Of a stretch of DNA of 64,000 nt, positions 45,953 to 57,012 are shown piece after piece (the stretch's first letter is position 1; every line of letters starts with the position of its first letter). The position numbers and the translations under genes were made by a program. Source of the DNA: Cranoglanis bouderius (Eukaryota; Chordata; Actinopteri; Siluriformes; Cranoglanididae); the NCBI GenBank assembly GCA_023630585.1, contig CM042551.1, positions 6,010,501 through 6,074,500 on the forward strand, in the 5' to 3' direction. A model generated the notes under the pieces. It worked only from the letters and a program-made list of their open reading frames with translations, made no database searches and had not been told where the DNA came from.

Positions 45953-47640
45953 CAATTCAAGAAGCTCCACCTCTTGCATTAGAATTAAGGAAGTGCGACC
46001 TCCTGTGCTAGAATTCAGAAAGCTCCACCTCATCAGTAAAATTCTTGAAGCTCTGCTTCGCCACTTGCACTAATATTCTGGACGCTCCACCTCTTTTAGT
46101 TGAATTAAGGAAGCGCCGCCTCTTGCACTACAATTCAGCAAGCTCCGCCTGTCATGCTAGAATTCAAGAAGCTCCACCCCTTGCACTAGAATTCAGGAAG
46201 CTTCACCTCTTTAGTAGAATTCTGAAAGTTCCAACTCTTGCATTAGAATTCAGGAAGCTTCGCCTCTTCAGTAGAATTTATGAAACTCTGCTTTGCTGCT
46301 TACTCTAGAATTCATGAAGCTCCACCTCTTTTAGTAGAATTCATGAAGCTCCACCGCTTGCACTGGAATTAAAGAAGCTCCACCTCCTGTGCTAGAATTT
46401 ATGAAGCTCCACATCTTTTAGTAGAATTCAGGAAGCTCCACCTGTTTTAGTAGAATTCATGAAGCTCCACCTCTTTTAGTAGAATTCATGAAGCTCCACC
46501 TCTTTTAGTAGAATTCAGGAAGTCCTGCCTCTTGCATTAGAATTCATGAAGCTCCACCGCTTGCACTGGAATTAAAGAAGCTCCACCTCCTGTGCTAGAA
46601 TTTATGAAGCTCCACATCTTTTAGTAGAATTCAGGAAGCTCCACCTGTTTTAGTAGAATTCAGGAAGCTCCGCCTCTTTTAGTAGAATTCAGGAAGCTCC
46701 GCCTCTTGCATTAGAATTCAGGAAGCTTCGCCTCTTCAGTAGAATTTATGAAGCTCTGCTTTACTGCTTGTACTAGAATTCAGGAAGCTCCACCTCTTTT
46801 AGCAGAATTCAGAAAGCTCCACCTCTTTTAGTAGAATTCAGGAAGCTCAGCCTCTTGCATTAGAATTCAGGAAGCTCGGCCTCTTGCATTAGAATTCAGG
46901 AAGCCCCACCTCTTTTAGTAGAATTCAGGAAGCCCCACCTCTTTTAATAGAATTCAGGAAGCCCCACCTCTTGCATTAGAATTCAAGATGCTTTGCCTCT
47001 TCAGTAGAATTTATGAAGCTGTGTTTTGTTGCTTGTACTAGAATTCAGGAAGCTCCACCTCTTTTTGTAGAATTCAGGAAGCTCCACCCCTTTTAGTAGA
47101 ATTCAGGAAGCTCCACCTCTTTTAGTAGAATTCAAGAAGCTCTGCCTCTTGGATTAGAATTCATGAAGCTCCACCTCTTGTGCTAGAATTCAGGAAGCCC
47201 TACCTCTTTTTGTACAATTCAGGAAGCTCCGCTTCTCATGTTAGAATTCAAGAAGCTCCACCTCTCGCGCTAGAATTCAGGAAGCTTCACCTCTTCAGTA
47301 AAATTTATGAAGCTCTGCTTTGCCACTTGCACTGGAAGCTCCACATCTTTTAGTAGAATACAGGAACCTCTGGAAGCTCCACCTCTCATGCTAGAATTCA
47401 GGAAGCTCCACCTCTCATTTTAGAATTCAGGAAGCTCCGCCTCTCATTTTAGAATTCAGGAAGCTCCGCCTCTCATTTTAGAATTCAGGAAGCTCCGCCT
47501 CTCATTTTAGAATTCAGGAAGCTCCGTCTCTCATTTTAGAATTCAGGAAGCTCCGCTTCTCGTTTTAGAATTCAGGAAGCTGCATCTCCTGCCCTAGAAG
47601 TCAGGAAGAATTCTTGAACTGAAATTTAGGAAGCTCTAAT
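45953..47640. repeat. 29-bp minisatellite, about 58 units, with higher-order repeats
   Basis: The unit is approximately AGAATTCAGGAAGCTC followed by CACCTCTTTTAGT. Nearly every copy carries an EcoRI site (GAATTC) and GAAGCTCC. Variants in the second half (TTTTAGT, TTGCATT, TCATTTT, TGTGCT) are arranged in recurring orders. One block beginning CCACCGCTTGCACTGG is repeated at 46351 and 46554, 203 bp apart, which is exactly seven units. The right end (47390-47580) is a homogenised run of the TCATTTT variant. Not coding: 29 is not a multiple of 3. Confidence 0.97.
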
Positions 47641-48165
47641 GTTGATCTGTTTGAGTAGATTGTACATATGAGGAAGTAAGAGAGCTGGACAGACTAATGC
47701 ACTAAACCGCGCCACTCTCTTTAAGTATAGATGAAGAAACAAGGGCCGATTCCCCCTGCACCACTATCAGCAGGGAGTTGAAAGGCATTGTGGGTAATGT
47801 AGGAAACCGTTAACCAAAGTGAAAATAGACCAACATGAAAGAAGGATGAAAGAAGTTAAAACTAAAAAAAGTCAACCTAGAATTTGATTACAAAATACAT
47901 CTCGGAAGCTACTGAAGTTTGTTGGCTTTTATCCGAAAGCCGTGTGAATTGTTACAGATTTACAGTAAGTGTATTAGTGTATGAAGAATGATGGCAAAGT
48001 TTTGGGCAACAGTGTGGTTATCATTCATTAGAACAAGATGAACTGTTTGAAAGCCATATTTGGCAACGATATTGCATAGAGCACTGCAGACAATGTTGAG
48101 GTTTCGGGAGGAGTTTGGGGGTTTCAGTCCCTTCTGAAAGACAGGCAGACAGACGGGGAGAGAGA
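47641..48165. other. no recognisable gene
   Basis: Nothing distinctive. Confidence 0.4.
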
Positions 48166-48169
48166 AAGT

Positions 48170-48237
<68 letters not shown>

Positions 48238-48242
48238 GAGAC
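48166..48242. repeat. (GA)n microsatellite
   Basis: About 70 bp of GA with a few A interruptions. Confidence 0.95.
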
Positions 48243-48244
48243 TA

Positions 48245-48415
48245 GCGTTTAAATGGGTGTTGAAGTGGCAAGGCGGAGGGTGTCTCTCTGAGGCTAATGA
48301 TGGTGTGGTCTCAGCCGGGTTCTCCCTTTGTGTAGGGACGCCCCTCTCTCTGGGGAACAGCACTATCTGTTTCTTAATTTAACGCTTCATTTGTGATTGC
48401 TGTCAAACCGGGCCT
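48245..48415. promoter_or_regulatory. candidate non-coding element
   Basis: Complex block with GAGGCTAATGATGGTGTGG and TTAATTTAACGCTTCATTTG, set between GA and GT arrays. Confidence 0.28.
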
Positions 48416-48417
48416 GC

Positions 48418-48435
48418 GTGTGTGTGTGTGTGTGT

Positions 48436-48476
<41 letters not shown>

Positions 48477-48608
48477 AGAGAGAGTGAGACAGAGAGGACA
48501 CTTTTTGAAATAGCACACAGGGATGTATTTGCATTGCATGCATCCGTGATAAGTCTGTGTGTGTATATGTGTGTGTCTACTCTTTGAGCCCATCATGTAT
48601 GAATTTGT

Positions 48609-48683
<75 letters not shown>
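48418..48683. repeat. paired (GT)n microsatellites
   Basis: Arrays at 48418-48474 and 48608-48682. Confidence 0.95.
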
Positions 48684-48687
<4 letters not shown>

Positions 48688-49080
48688 AAGAGGGAGGAGG
48701 GTAGGTCTCGTCTGAGGATGGCGTTAATATCTTCAGTCAGTCTCTTGTCTACCCAGACACAAAGGCTGCTGTCACCACGTGGGACGTGTCCCTATCCACT
48801 GCAGGGTCCTAAAGGTCTCTTAATGGGAGGATCATTAACTGGAGGAGCGAGATGAACACACGGCTGCCGGCGGCCTCACAAGCACGAGCCCGGGGGGGGG
48901 GGGGGGGGACGACACACAATAAATCTTACATTTACACAAAGCAAAATCAAATGAGCACCGCGTAAAAATAAACTCCGACTCGGAATTTGAAATTAGATAA
49001 GAGTTTTCTTGTTCCGGAGAAATTTTATTTAATGAAAAAGTGACATTTCGGTGCAGAAACTGCAAAGTGATTTATGCTTC
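48684..49080. promoter_or_regulatory. candidate non-coding element with G18 run
   Basis: GAGGATCATTAACTGGAGG, a GC-rich stretch, G18 at about 48892-48908, then GCAAAATCAAATGAGCACCG. Weak support. Confidence 0.25.
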
Positions 49081-49985
49081 TAATAATGCAAAATACTGTT
49101 GTACTGTTGTACTAAAAAAAAAAGAAGAAGAAAAGAAAAAAAAAAGCCCAACTGGTAGCAATCCACCAGCATGCTTTGTCCTTGTCATCTGTTGAAAACA
49201 CCAGATTACTTATTTCACATAATATTACATTTACTGAAAAAAAAAAGGTAATATTACATAAAATTAAAATAACAAATATGTTTGTGCGTGAATTGGCATA
49301 TAAAAAAACAACAACACTATATCATATTACACTAAAAGCCTTCTGCTCATAAATTCCATTCCCGTCTGCATCTCTGAATATCTCTGCAAAAAAAAAAAAA
49401 AAAAAAAAAACAGTAAGTCTGCAATAATCTTTAGCATAACAATAGCAGCCATGTCCTCTTACTGGATGAAAGGACCACAGACATCTACAGGAACTAATCA
49501 GCACAGTCAGACATTCTGTACGCTCAGTCGTCTCTTTAGGCCCTTTTTTTTTCACTGGCCTCAGCAAAAGTAATGCTCAAGACAAGATCAATGCTACACG
49601 AGCTCATTTTCTCCTCCGTTACGTCACCGGCTACCAGCAGAGCACTTTGTCCATGGTGGAGATGCTTTAAGAAAAAGGAGCCGACTACGTTTAGCGTGTA
49701 ATGGATGAGGGTTTTTTTCTTGCTTATAATAAAGCGATGTGATGAATGGTCGCTTATATCTTACTGTTGCTGTGTCTCCAGCTCTGAGGGCTGCACTGTT
49801 TATGTTATTGACCAGGTGAGATAGTGCACTGTCAATACGGAAATGTTATGAGCTGGTGTTAATGCACTCTCGTCCTGTCACATCCGGCTGGTCACGGTGG
49901 AAAGTTATATGTCATAATATAGCATCTATGAATATCTATGTTCAAGTGCAGTGGTGTTTCTTAACTGCCTAGAAGCACCAAACAA
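49081..49985. other. no gene; weak candidate block at 49590-49830
   Basis: A-rich runs near 49110, 49235 and 49387-49410. 49600-49700 (CCGTTACGTCACCGGCTACC) contains a CRE-like TACGTCA. Confidence 0.3.
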
Positions 49986-49989
49986 AATA

Positions 49990-50520
49990 TATATATATTA
50001 AAAAGAATCACATAAATAAGGAATAAAACACTCCAGGGTGTGCTGTTATAGAAAAATAATCAACAGCTTAAGGGAGACACAAAGCAGAGTTACGTATTGT
50101 TGCCACATCAATGTTGATTATTTTCCATGAACAGCATGTTCCCAAGTGTATTATTCCTCTTAAACCACAGCAATTTGCCAAACTATATTTATTAATGAAC
50201 AATACCTTGTACTTTTTATCCATTTATAGTAATGTTTAATGCTGTGAAAAGTCTGTGAAACAAGTTAATTCTTGTTTTCACTTACATTATAGTAGCTACA
50301 AACACTCGTTCCCTTATCTCTTTTTCTTTATAAGACAGCTAGTCCTCCATCCTGAAGCCTCTCCTGTGTAGGAAAACTTAAATTTACAGGCTGTTAAATA
50401 TAAGTGCTGACACTGGAGACACCTTCCATAAATGCAATTTAGGCACCATCTCCTAGAAAACTTCACCACTTCAGCAATTACATGTGTAAGTTGTTACTAT
50501 AGAAACAATATCGTATTAGA
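49990..50520. repeat. fold-back repeat family (copy 7), most complete right arm
   Basis: Hairpin 50041-50064 against 50113-50136, then the full right arm: CACAGCAATTTGCCAAACT, GTAGCTACAAACACTCGTT, TCCTGAAGCCTCTCCTGTG, CACTGGAGACACCTTCC and ACTTCACCACTTCAGCAATT. Confidence 0.85.
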
Positions 50521-50767
50521 AAGAGTAAATTAGTATAAGCCTATGATTTGCTTTACAGAAGAACCACTCAACATCTTGTGACCAATCAGAATCGAGAATT
50601 AGCAACTTCTTAGCATTTCATTTAGTGTTCTTTAGTATTCTTATGTCATAGGTGTCACCTGATCCTTCTTCATGTTTAGTTTCTCTAAATGTGATTGGAT
50701 GCACTCATACACACACTTATTGTCAGATTTCTCTAAAAATTCTGTTGCAACACAGTAGCTCTATTAC

Positions 50768-50845
<78 letters not shown>

Positions 50846-52825
50846 AAAGTAAAACACATACAGTACACATCCCTTCAAGGATTATTTTACACACAGGACA
50901 CTATACATGTTACACAGTCTCAATATTGCCCAATACCCTTTAACTATTGAAACTTTTGAGTAAGTATGTTGAATATCTACAGTTGCTCCTGTCTAAATAA
51001 CATATTTATTAAATAGCAAAATTGATTGAGGAATAGATGCTTTCTTAAAGCTGGGCCTAAAAGTCTAGCCTCAAAACTCTAAAGACATGCAACGTATCAG
51101 AAAAAATACAAGCATCGGGCGCAGCCATTTATGGAGTATTATCCCCTCATATGTGTATGGTGTTGAGATGAGTTTGAAAAGCACAGTTAGTGTTATAATA
51201 ACTTTACTAATCACAAATTAGCCTGAGTATTTCCAGAAAAAGTAGTTTCAAATATGCAAATAAGCTGTGAATTTTGCCAAAAACTTCTGTATTTACTACT
51301 TTTTTTATTTCAAGTTGCTAAGTATGAAGTGCCCATAATGAAAGAGAATTCAAACTTACATAAATGTACAAAAAGACAAGAAAAATAACACAAATACAGT
51401 TATGATAATATGCTGTATTTATCATTTATATGCAACCCCTTCAATCTAAGCATTACCAAACTCGCACTGGCCCCTCAACAACAACAAAAAACTTTCTGCT
51501 ACTCCATTACTATGATATTCCTGTCTAATGTCACTATAAACCATATAAACTGTATTCATATCACCCACTTAGGCCAGTATTCCTCAGCTGGTTTGTTTTC
51601 ATGATGCAAACTGTGAGTTTATTACCACTTTATAAAATGGGGATGATTAAAAAAAAAGATGTGTACATATTTAAAAAAAAAAAAAAAAAAAAAAAAAACA
51701 GCCCTGTGCCCACTTAATGAACAAAAGCCTACAAGAAAGTAAGCAGCGTTCACAGCATGACATCCGTTGACCAAGGGCACAAGGCCAGACTAACTTTGCC
51801 CCTGGCCAAATTATAATCATTTTAAAGTAGCCTGCATTAATCCTTTATTAGTTTACTTTGCATATCAAAATATGGTACAGTGCAACATCAGGCAAGACTT
51901 AATTAAAAAATAATATACATTCATTTAAATATGTCATTTTGTGTACTCTTGTAAAGACGGAGTTCATAAAGCTGAATGATGATTCCTCATTGAGTTATGA
52001 GGGCTGAGGGCTCCCTCTTGTGCACACATTACAAATACACACTTCAACTACTACTTGTATTGTCCCTTTAAATGTAAATTGAGTTATATAATATCACAGG
52101 CTTTAAAACTTAGGGCAATAACCCTCTGTGACAGTGTTTAGAAAGCCGTTAAAAAGGAGTAATAAGTACTCTCAAGTACCTCAGCAGGACAGAGCAGAGC
52201 CGACAACACAGAGGTGTGAACGCCTCGCATGAGGAAGTAAAGGCAGGTGCATGACTTTATAGTCAGAGTTCAATTATCCCTTGTTCACATCCCAGCCACT
52301 GTTAGCCAATTCCTCTTGTGACTATAGTGAATAAACATGTGTTTTTATCTTAAAGACATCTTGCCACTTCTCTGAGGGAAGGTATTCAATAGTAAAACTA
52401 AAAAGTTCAGCTGATTTGACTTACTACAATGCATTTAACAATGATATGGATGCAGGTATGGATTAAAATAAATGCATAGTGTGGACACTGTAAAGCAAAA
52501 TCAATACCTGGAGGATATTAACTCTCCCAATGCAGAAAAGGTGGACAAATATGAGGGAAAGAGGAAGTAGAGAAAATGCGTAATGGTAAAACCAAGGTTG
52601 TCCTATTTGTGACGGCTGTTAATGCAAAGCCGGAAAAGTTGTTCCAAGAGATTACTGAGTTGTGTCTCAAATCACAATGTGATCACAAATCAGATTTTTG
52701 AGTATACATAATTAAGAATTTTAAACAAATATACAGAAAAGCAAAAATACTTTTTTGCAATAGTAATAGCAAACTTTGGTAGAAAGGTTAAATTTACCAG
52801 ATAAGATTATTTTACCCACTGTTTA
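50521..52825. other. no recognisable gene; (CA)n at 50770-50840
   Basis: AT-rich with an A27 run near 51672-51698. 52180-52320 is a little more complex. No exon-like structure. Confidence 0.4.
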
Positions 52826-52829
52826 CCCA

Positions 52830-53425
52830 AGTGTTTATTAGGAACACCTGTACACCTGCACATTCATAGCAGTTATCCAATCAGCCAATCATGTACTGTA
52901 GCAACAGCACAATGCAGAAAATCATGAAGATAGAGGTCAAGAGCTTCGGTTAATGTTCACGTCAAACCTCAGAATGGGGAATAAAATGTGATCTCAGTGG
53001 CATGGTTGTTGGTCCCAGATGGTCTGGTTTTTCATAAATATTTCATAAATTGCTAATCTCCTGGGATTTTCACTTATACCAGTCTTTAGAGTTTACACAG
53101 AATGGTGCGAAAAACAAAAACCATCCAGTGAGGAGCAGGTCTGCGGGATGAGGAAGACCAGAGGAGAATGACCAGACTGGTTCAAGCTGACAGGAAGGCT
53201 ACAGTACTGTAACTCAAATAACCATTTTTACAACCATGGTGAGCAGAAAAGCATCTGAAAATGCACAACATGTCAAACTTTAAGGTGGATGGGCTACAAG
53301 AGCAGAAGGCCTGGCAGCCAAGAGCAGGAATCTGAGTCTACGGTAGGCACAGGTTCACCGAAACTGGACAGTTTAAGATTGGAAAAAAGACCAGGCAACA
53401 TTTTTCCAATCTTCAGCTGTCCAGT
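52830..53425 (+). mobile_element. non-autonomous Tc1-like remnant (family A, copy 3, longest)
   Basis: Begins GTGTTTATTAGGAACACCTG, the terminus typical of this repeat, and continues through CTCCTGGGATTTTCACTTAT, ACAGAATGGTGCGAAAAACA, AGAAAAGCATCTGAAAATGC and GGATGGGCTACAAGAGCAGA, extending past the other two copies. Confidence 0.7.
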
Positions 53426-53479
53426 GTCATTGAGCCTGTACCCAATGTAGCCTCAGACTCATGTTCTTGGCTTCTTAAC

Positions 53480-53725
53480 CATCCTAAGTTAAATATATAC
53501 AATTAAAATAGGAACGTCAGGGTTACCAAATGGGTTGTTTACAATAAATTTAACTTATTATGTATACCAAACTGGGTTTGTAATGTATATTTAACTTAGG
53601 AGGGGTTAATTTACCATATTGGGCATATAAGTTAGGAAGGTTTAGGAATGTTTAATATACCAAATATGGTATAGCCCTGGTTTAACTTACCATGTAAACC
53701 CCATCTGGTACATTAAACAGTTCAA
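53480..53725. repeat. degenerate AT-rich repeat (TTTAACTTA / TACCAAA)
   Basis: TTTAACTTA or its close variants occur near 53540, 53590 and 53680, and TACCAAA/TACCATA motifs near 53524, 53565, 53612 and 53658, suggesting a decayed tandem repeat. Confidence 0.45.
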
Positions 53726-54245
53726 AACAAACCTCATGCTAGAATTATAAATTTCATCTTCACTGATGAGGGTGAAATGAATTTGCATCTGGAACTTTTA
53801 GCAGCTTCTGAAAACAAAAACAGCAGATGATACAGTATCCACTAAGGCTGAGACACTTTTCCTTCTCACCAGGCCTTAGGTCACATAATCACCTGTCTCT
53901 GGTAGCAGCCTATAATATGAAGGTGTTATGACTTGTCAAAAACAGCTGACGGTTACACTTATAGCAAAACTCTGCTGTTATTGCCCTGTAACAGCTGATT
54001 CAGCCTTCTGTGTGTGGGGTGAAGGGAGGGGAAGCAGAGGAGATTGCTCTTTTATGCTGATATGAGGCCAATTTTGCTGTTGTTTCTGTAATCATATAAA
54101 GTGTGTAGTTTTGCAAGGAGGAAGCTGAACTCTGATCAGCAGCAAAGCACAATACATATGACATCAGAGATATTTATTTTTTGTTTATCAGGGAAATGAG
54201 GATCGGACGCATTCTGGTAGAAATGTCAGGGGTCAGGCTTATTTT
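53726..54245. other. no recognisable gene
   Basis: Nothing distinctive. Confidence 0.4.
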
Positions 54246-54249
54246 ACAT

Positions 54250-54250
<1 letters not shown>

Positions 54251-54302
<52 letters not shown>
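54251..54302. repeat. (GA)n microsatellite
   Basis: About 52 bp uninterrupted. Confidence 0.95.
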
Positions 54303-54305
<3 letters not shown>

Positions 54306-56025
54306 CATCGCTCGTATTAGCTCATTTCTTTCTTCTGAAATTCAGTGAAAAATATATTTAAGGAAAAATTTCTGCAGGCCCTCTAGGTAATCATCACTGT
54401 TTTTAGGCTACATTCTAAAGCTATGCAGTGCTATTGTGACTTCTTCATAAAGTCCCAAGGCCTATTAAAGAAATACTCCAGACTTTTTAAACCTAATCTC
54501 TAGCTACCACATTTGTAGCTTTTGTGTGATTATTATAGACAAAACTTTCAACATGTTTACCAGTAAGAAGGAAATAACACAAAGCCTGTTAACCCAAAAC
54601 TTGTAGCATATTGAAAGTCAAGGGGCAGTTGTTGTGACAGCATGAGTATGTATACACTCAAATACATTTGTAAATTATGTTTTAAATCTGAAACTTTTTT
54701 TTTCCAGAGGGAATAACTTCTTGTTTATTACCAATGTAGTAACTTTCTTCTTCAACCATGGACAGGACAAAACCTTCAGAATAGTATAAGCAATCAAAAT
54801 GACTTTGTACTTTAATGATCCAGTGTCCGAATGTGGATAAAACTCCAGTTTTGGGGTGTTTAAAGAGTGTCTGCACATATCAGTCACTTTATTAGACTCT
54901 CATATCATATTACCAACCCTTGTAGATGTACAGTTAGAAATTCTAGCAATTTATTTCATGCACAGTTTGTGTTAATCATGCTTTAGCCTTCATGATACTG
55001 CATACAGAGTGCATAGTAAAAAAAAAAAATGTTTCGAACACCCCTCCAAGGTTTAACTTACGTAAAACTTTTCTTATGGATGAGAAAAACATACTTTTTT
55101 TTAGAAACGCTCATCTCATAGCGTCAACCTGCTCATGCATATTGCGTGTGTTTCGCATGTGTTACAAATGTGCTATAGGGTTCTATTCATCATGTCTGAT
55201 AATCAGGTTGTTACTAGGTAGTCTGTCATTTCTTTTTTCCTAACGAGTTTGCAAGTTAATTTCACTTTGTTTTAGTAAGACTCCATCGTGCAGAGGAGCC
55301 AGAATATGATACGCACTGTACAGCTCCAAAATCCACCGCTCTAATGCTACAAACCACAAAATGTGAACTGAGATTTTGATTAATACAAAGAACACTTTGT
55401 ATTCAAGTGTGGCTTTAAGCAGTAGTTCCACCTCGTTGTCAGTACACGCATACAGTATGAATCCTTGTGCCTGTCATTTTTGCTTATTTTTCCTTATTTT
55501 CCTACTTTTTCCTTCTCTACTGTTCAATATGCATGCTCTTAATTTTACTCTCGAGGGGTCTGACATAGCAGTTTATGACATACTATCGCTGTGCTGGCGT
55601 GCTCATGGGAGCATTTTCAAAACATTTGTGTGTCCATGTTGTGCTTTCGTGTTTATTTTGTGTGTTCATGTGCATTTTGTGTTTTTGTGTGCATTTTATA
55701 TATTTAGATATATTTTTCAGATATATGTTCACACTGTTCATGTGGATGGACTTTTTTTTTAAATGAGGGAGATAAAACACAACATTTTCAAAAAAATATC
55801 TGTATGCTGATAGACCTTGAATATAGTCATGTAAGTCATGTATTTTAAATGGATATCGACTCCAAGTGCCCCAACACCTGCCCTTAGACTTCCAGTGTAT
55901 GTTCATTTTGGACCAGCATTTTTTCCCTGGTTGTTTCTCTAGACTGGGAAGCATGTCTATTGAAATCACCCATATACCCCTGCTGAAAAACAAAAAACAA
56001 AACAAAAAAAACAATAGAAACAGAA
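54303..56025. other. no recognisable gene
   Basis: Several frames of 60-143 codons on both strands (for example 55376-55762 and minus 55583-56014) overlap each other and show no domain, splice logic or codon bias that I can recognise. Confidence 0.4.
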
Positions 56026-56250
56026 ATTCTAATGGTTTCCACTACAAATACCATTACAAATCATCAGCTAACCATTAAAACCATTACCATTATTAGTCCT
56101 TAATGGTATCTATTAGACATAACATGCCACCAATAGAAGGCAACAAATTACCAGTAGGGACCCACAGGGACCATTACAGTTTCCATTAAAACCAATACAA
56201 TTTACACTATGACCATTAAAACCATTACAAATTCTATGAGGTTTTCTATT
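56026..56250. repeat. ACCATTA-type short repeat
   Basis: ACCATTAAAACCATTAC occurs near 56070 and 56210, with further ACCATTACA/TAATGGT units of both polarities between them. Confidence 0.6.
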
Positions 56251-56332
56251 GTTTTTTTTCTCCCCGCAGGGACTACAGATGCAGAAAATACATATTATGC
56301 TGAAAAAAAGCTGAAGTATTCCTATAATGGTA

Positions 56333-56333
<1 letters not shown>

Positions 56334-56412
<79 letters not shown>

Positions 56413-56438
56413 TGAAGGGGGGGGGGGGGGGGGGGGGG
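56334..56438. repeat. (GT)n next to G22
   Basis: GT array 56334-56411, then GTGAA and G22 at 56417-56438, ending 380 bp before the slc39a4 start codon. Confidence 0.95.
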
Positions 56439-56539
56439 TCATGTTTAATAGTTGGTGCTATACATTTTTACTCAGAATTTTATTTTAGATCCAGTACTAT
56501 TGACTCTGTGAGACAGAGTGGAGATCATGTGGGTTTGTG

Positions 56540-56817
56540 AGGTAAATTGGACCAGGCAAACGTGTTCCCTCTTTTATAAGACGTAGTGGAGCGCGAGGCA
56601 TCAGGGGACCAATCAGGTGTGAGTTGAACAGGCACGAGAAGCCTGTACCTGAGGAGCCTTCACCTGTAAATGCACGAGTCCAAACTCAAACAGCGGACAG
56701 TGTCGCGGTCACCTCCAGCCACCTGGCCCTCCTCTAAAATCCTGCCTCTGTGAGTTTGGAGAAAGCTAAAAAAAAAAATAATAATAATAATAATAAAAAC
56801 CACCACAGTGAGCAGTC
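56540..56817 (+). promoter_or_regulatory. slc39a4: slc39a4 promoter and 5' leader
   Basis: A TATA-like TTTATAAG lies at 56573-56580. A CCAAT motif at 56606-56613 falls just downstream of it, so either the TATA or the CCAAT may be fortuitous. E-box CACCTG motifs follow. The leader ends with an A run and an (ATA)n tract at about 56768-56796. I searched by eye for the metal-response core TGCRCNC and found no exact match, so zinc regulation through MTF-1 is not supported in this stretch. Confidence 0.45.
56670..56753 (+). other. possible upstream ORF in slc39a4 leader
   Basis: ATG at 56670 opens 27 codons ending in TGA at 56751-56753, 64 nt before the main start. The ATG context is weak (T at -3, C at +4). 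It counts as an upstream ORF only if transcription starts before 56670, as the TATA-like box would predict. Confidence 0.3.
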
Positions 56818-57012
56818 ATGGTAAGCGTGAGGGTTATGTTGTTGTTTTGTCTCGCTTTGCTCGGTGTTTCTCGAGCCGCTCCGGAGGACGTGTACATCAA
56901 GGTGGTTCGCTTGCTGTCTCCGGGGGAAGAGTACCTGAGTGAAACCGCGCTTCACTCCTTTTTCAAACTTCTGGAGAAACGTGTGCAGTGTGCCGGTGTG
57001 TCGTGTGGAAAG
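56818..57012 (+). CDS. slc39a4: slc39a4 exon 1 (coding part)
   Basis: The exon carries 65 codons from ATG to the donor AAG|GTACGG, ending in phase 0. The start is chosen because an in-frame TGA lies at 56809-56811, the context is favourable (G at -3, G at +4), and a hydrophobic signal peptide follows directly. A second in-frame ATG at codon 7 would shorten that signal peptide. The exon ends in SCGK, and the next exon supplies the cysteine of the CGKC pattern. Confidence 0.85.

Noticed and set aside
46045..46308. Frame with repeated LALEFRK peptides
   Set aside because: Direct translation of the minisatellite; a 29-bp unit cannot keep one frame.
45953..47640. CRISPR-like appearance of a roughly 29-bp repeat array
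   Set aside because: Units are directly tandem with no unique spacers, and the host sequence is eukaryotic. It is a minisatellite.
55376..56014. Overlapping frames of 128 and 143 codons on opposite strands
   Set aside because: Low-complexity hydrophobic or lysine-rich translation, mutually antisense, no domain.
56540..56817. Metal-response elements in the slc39a4 promoter
   Set aside because: No exact TGCRCNC match on either strand in this stretch; near matches differ at the last base.
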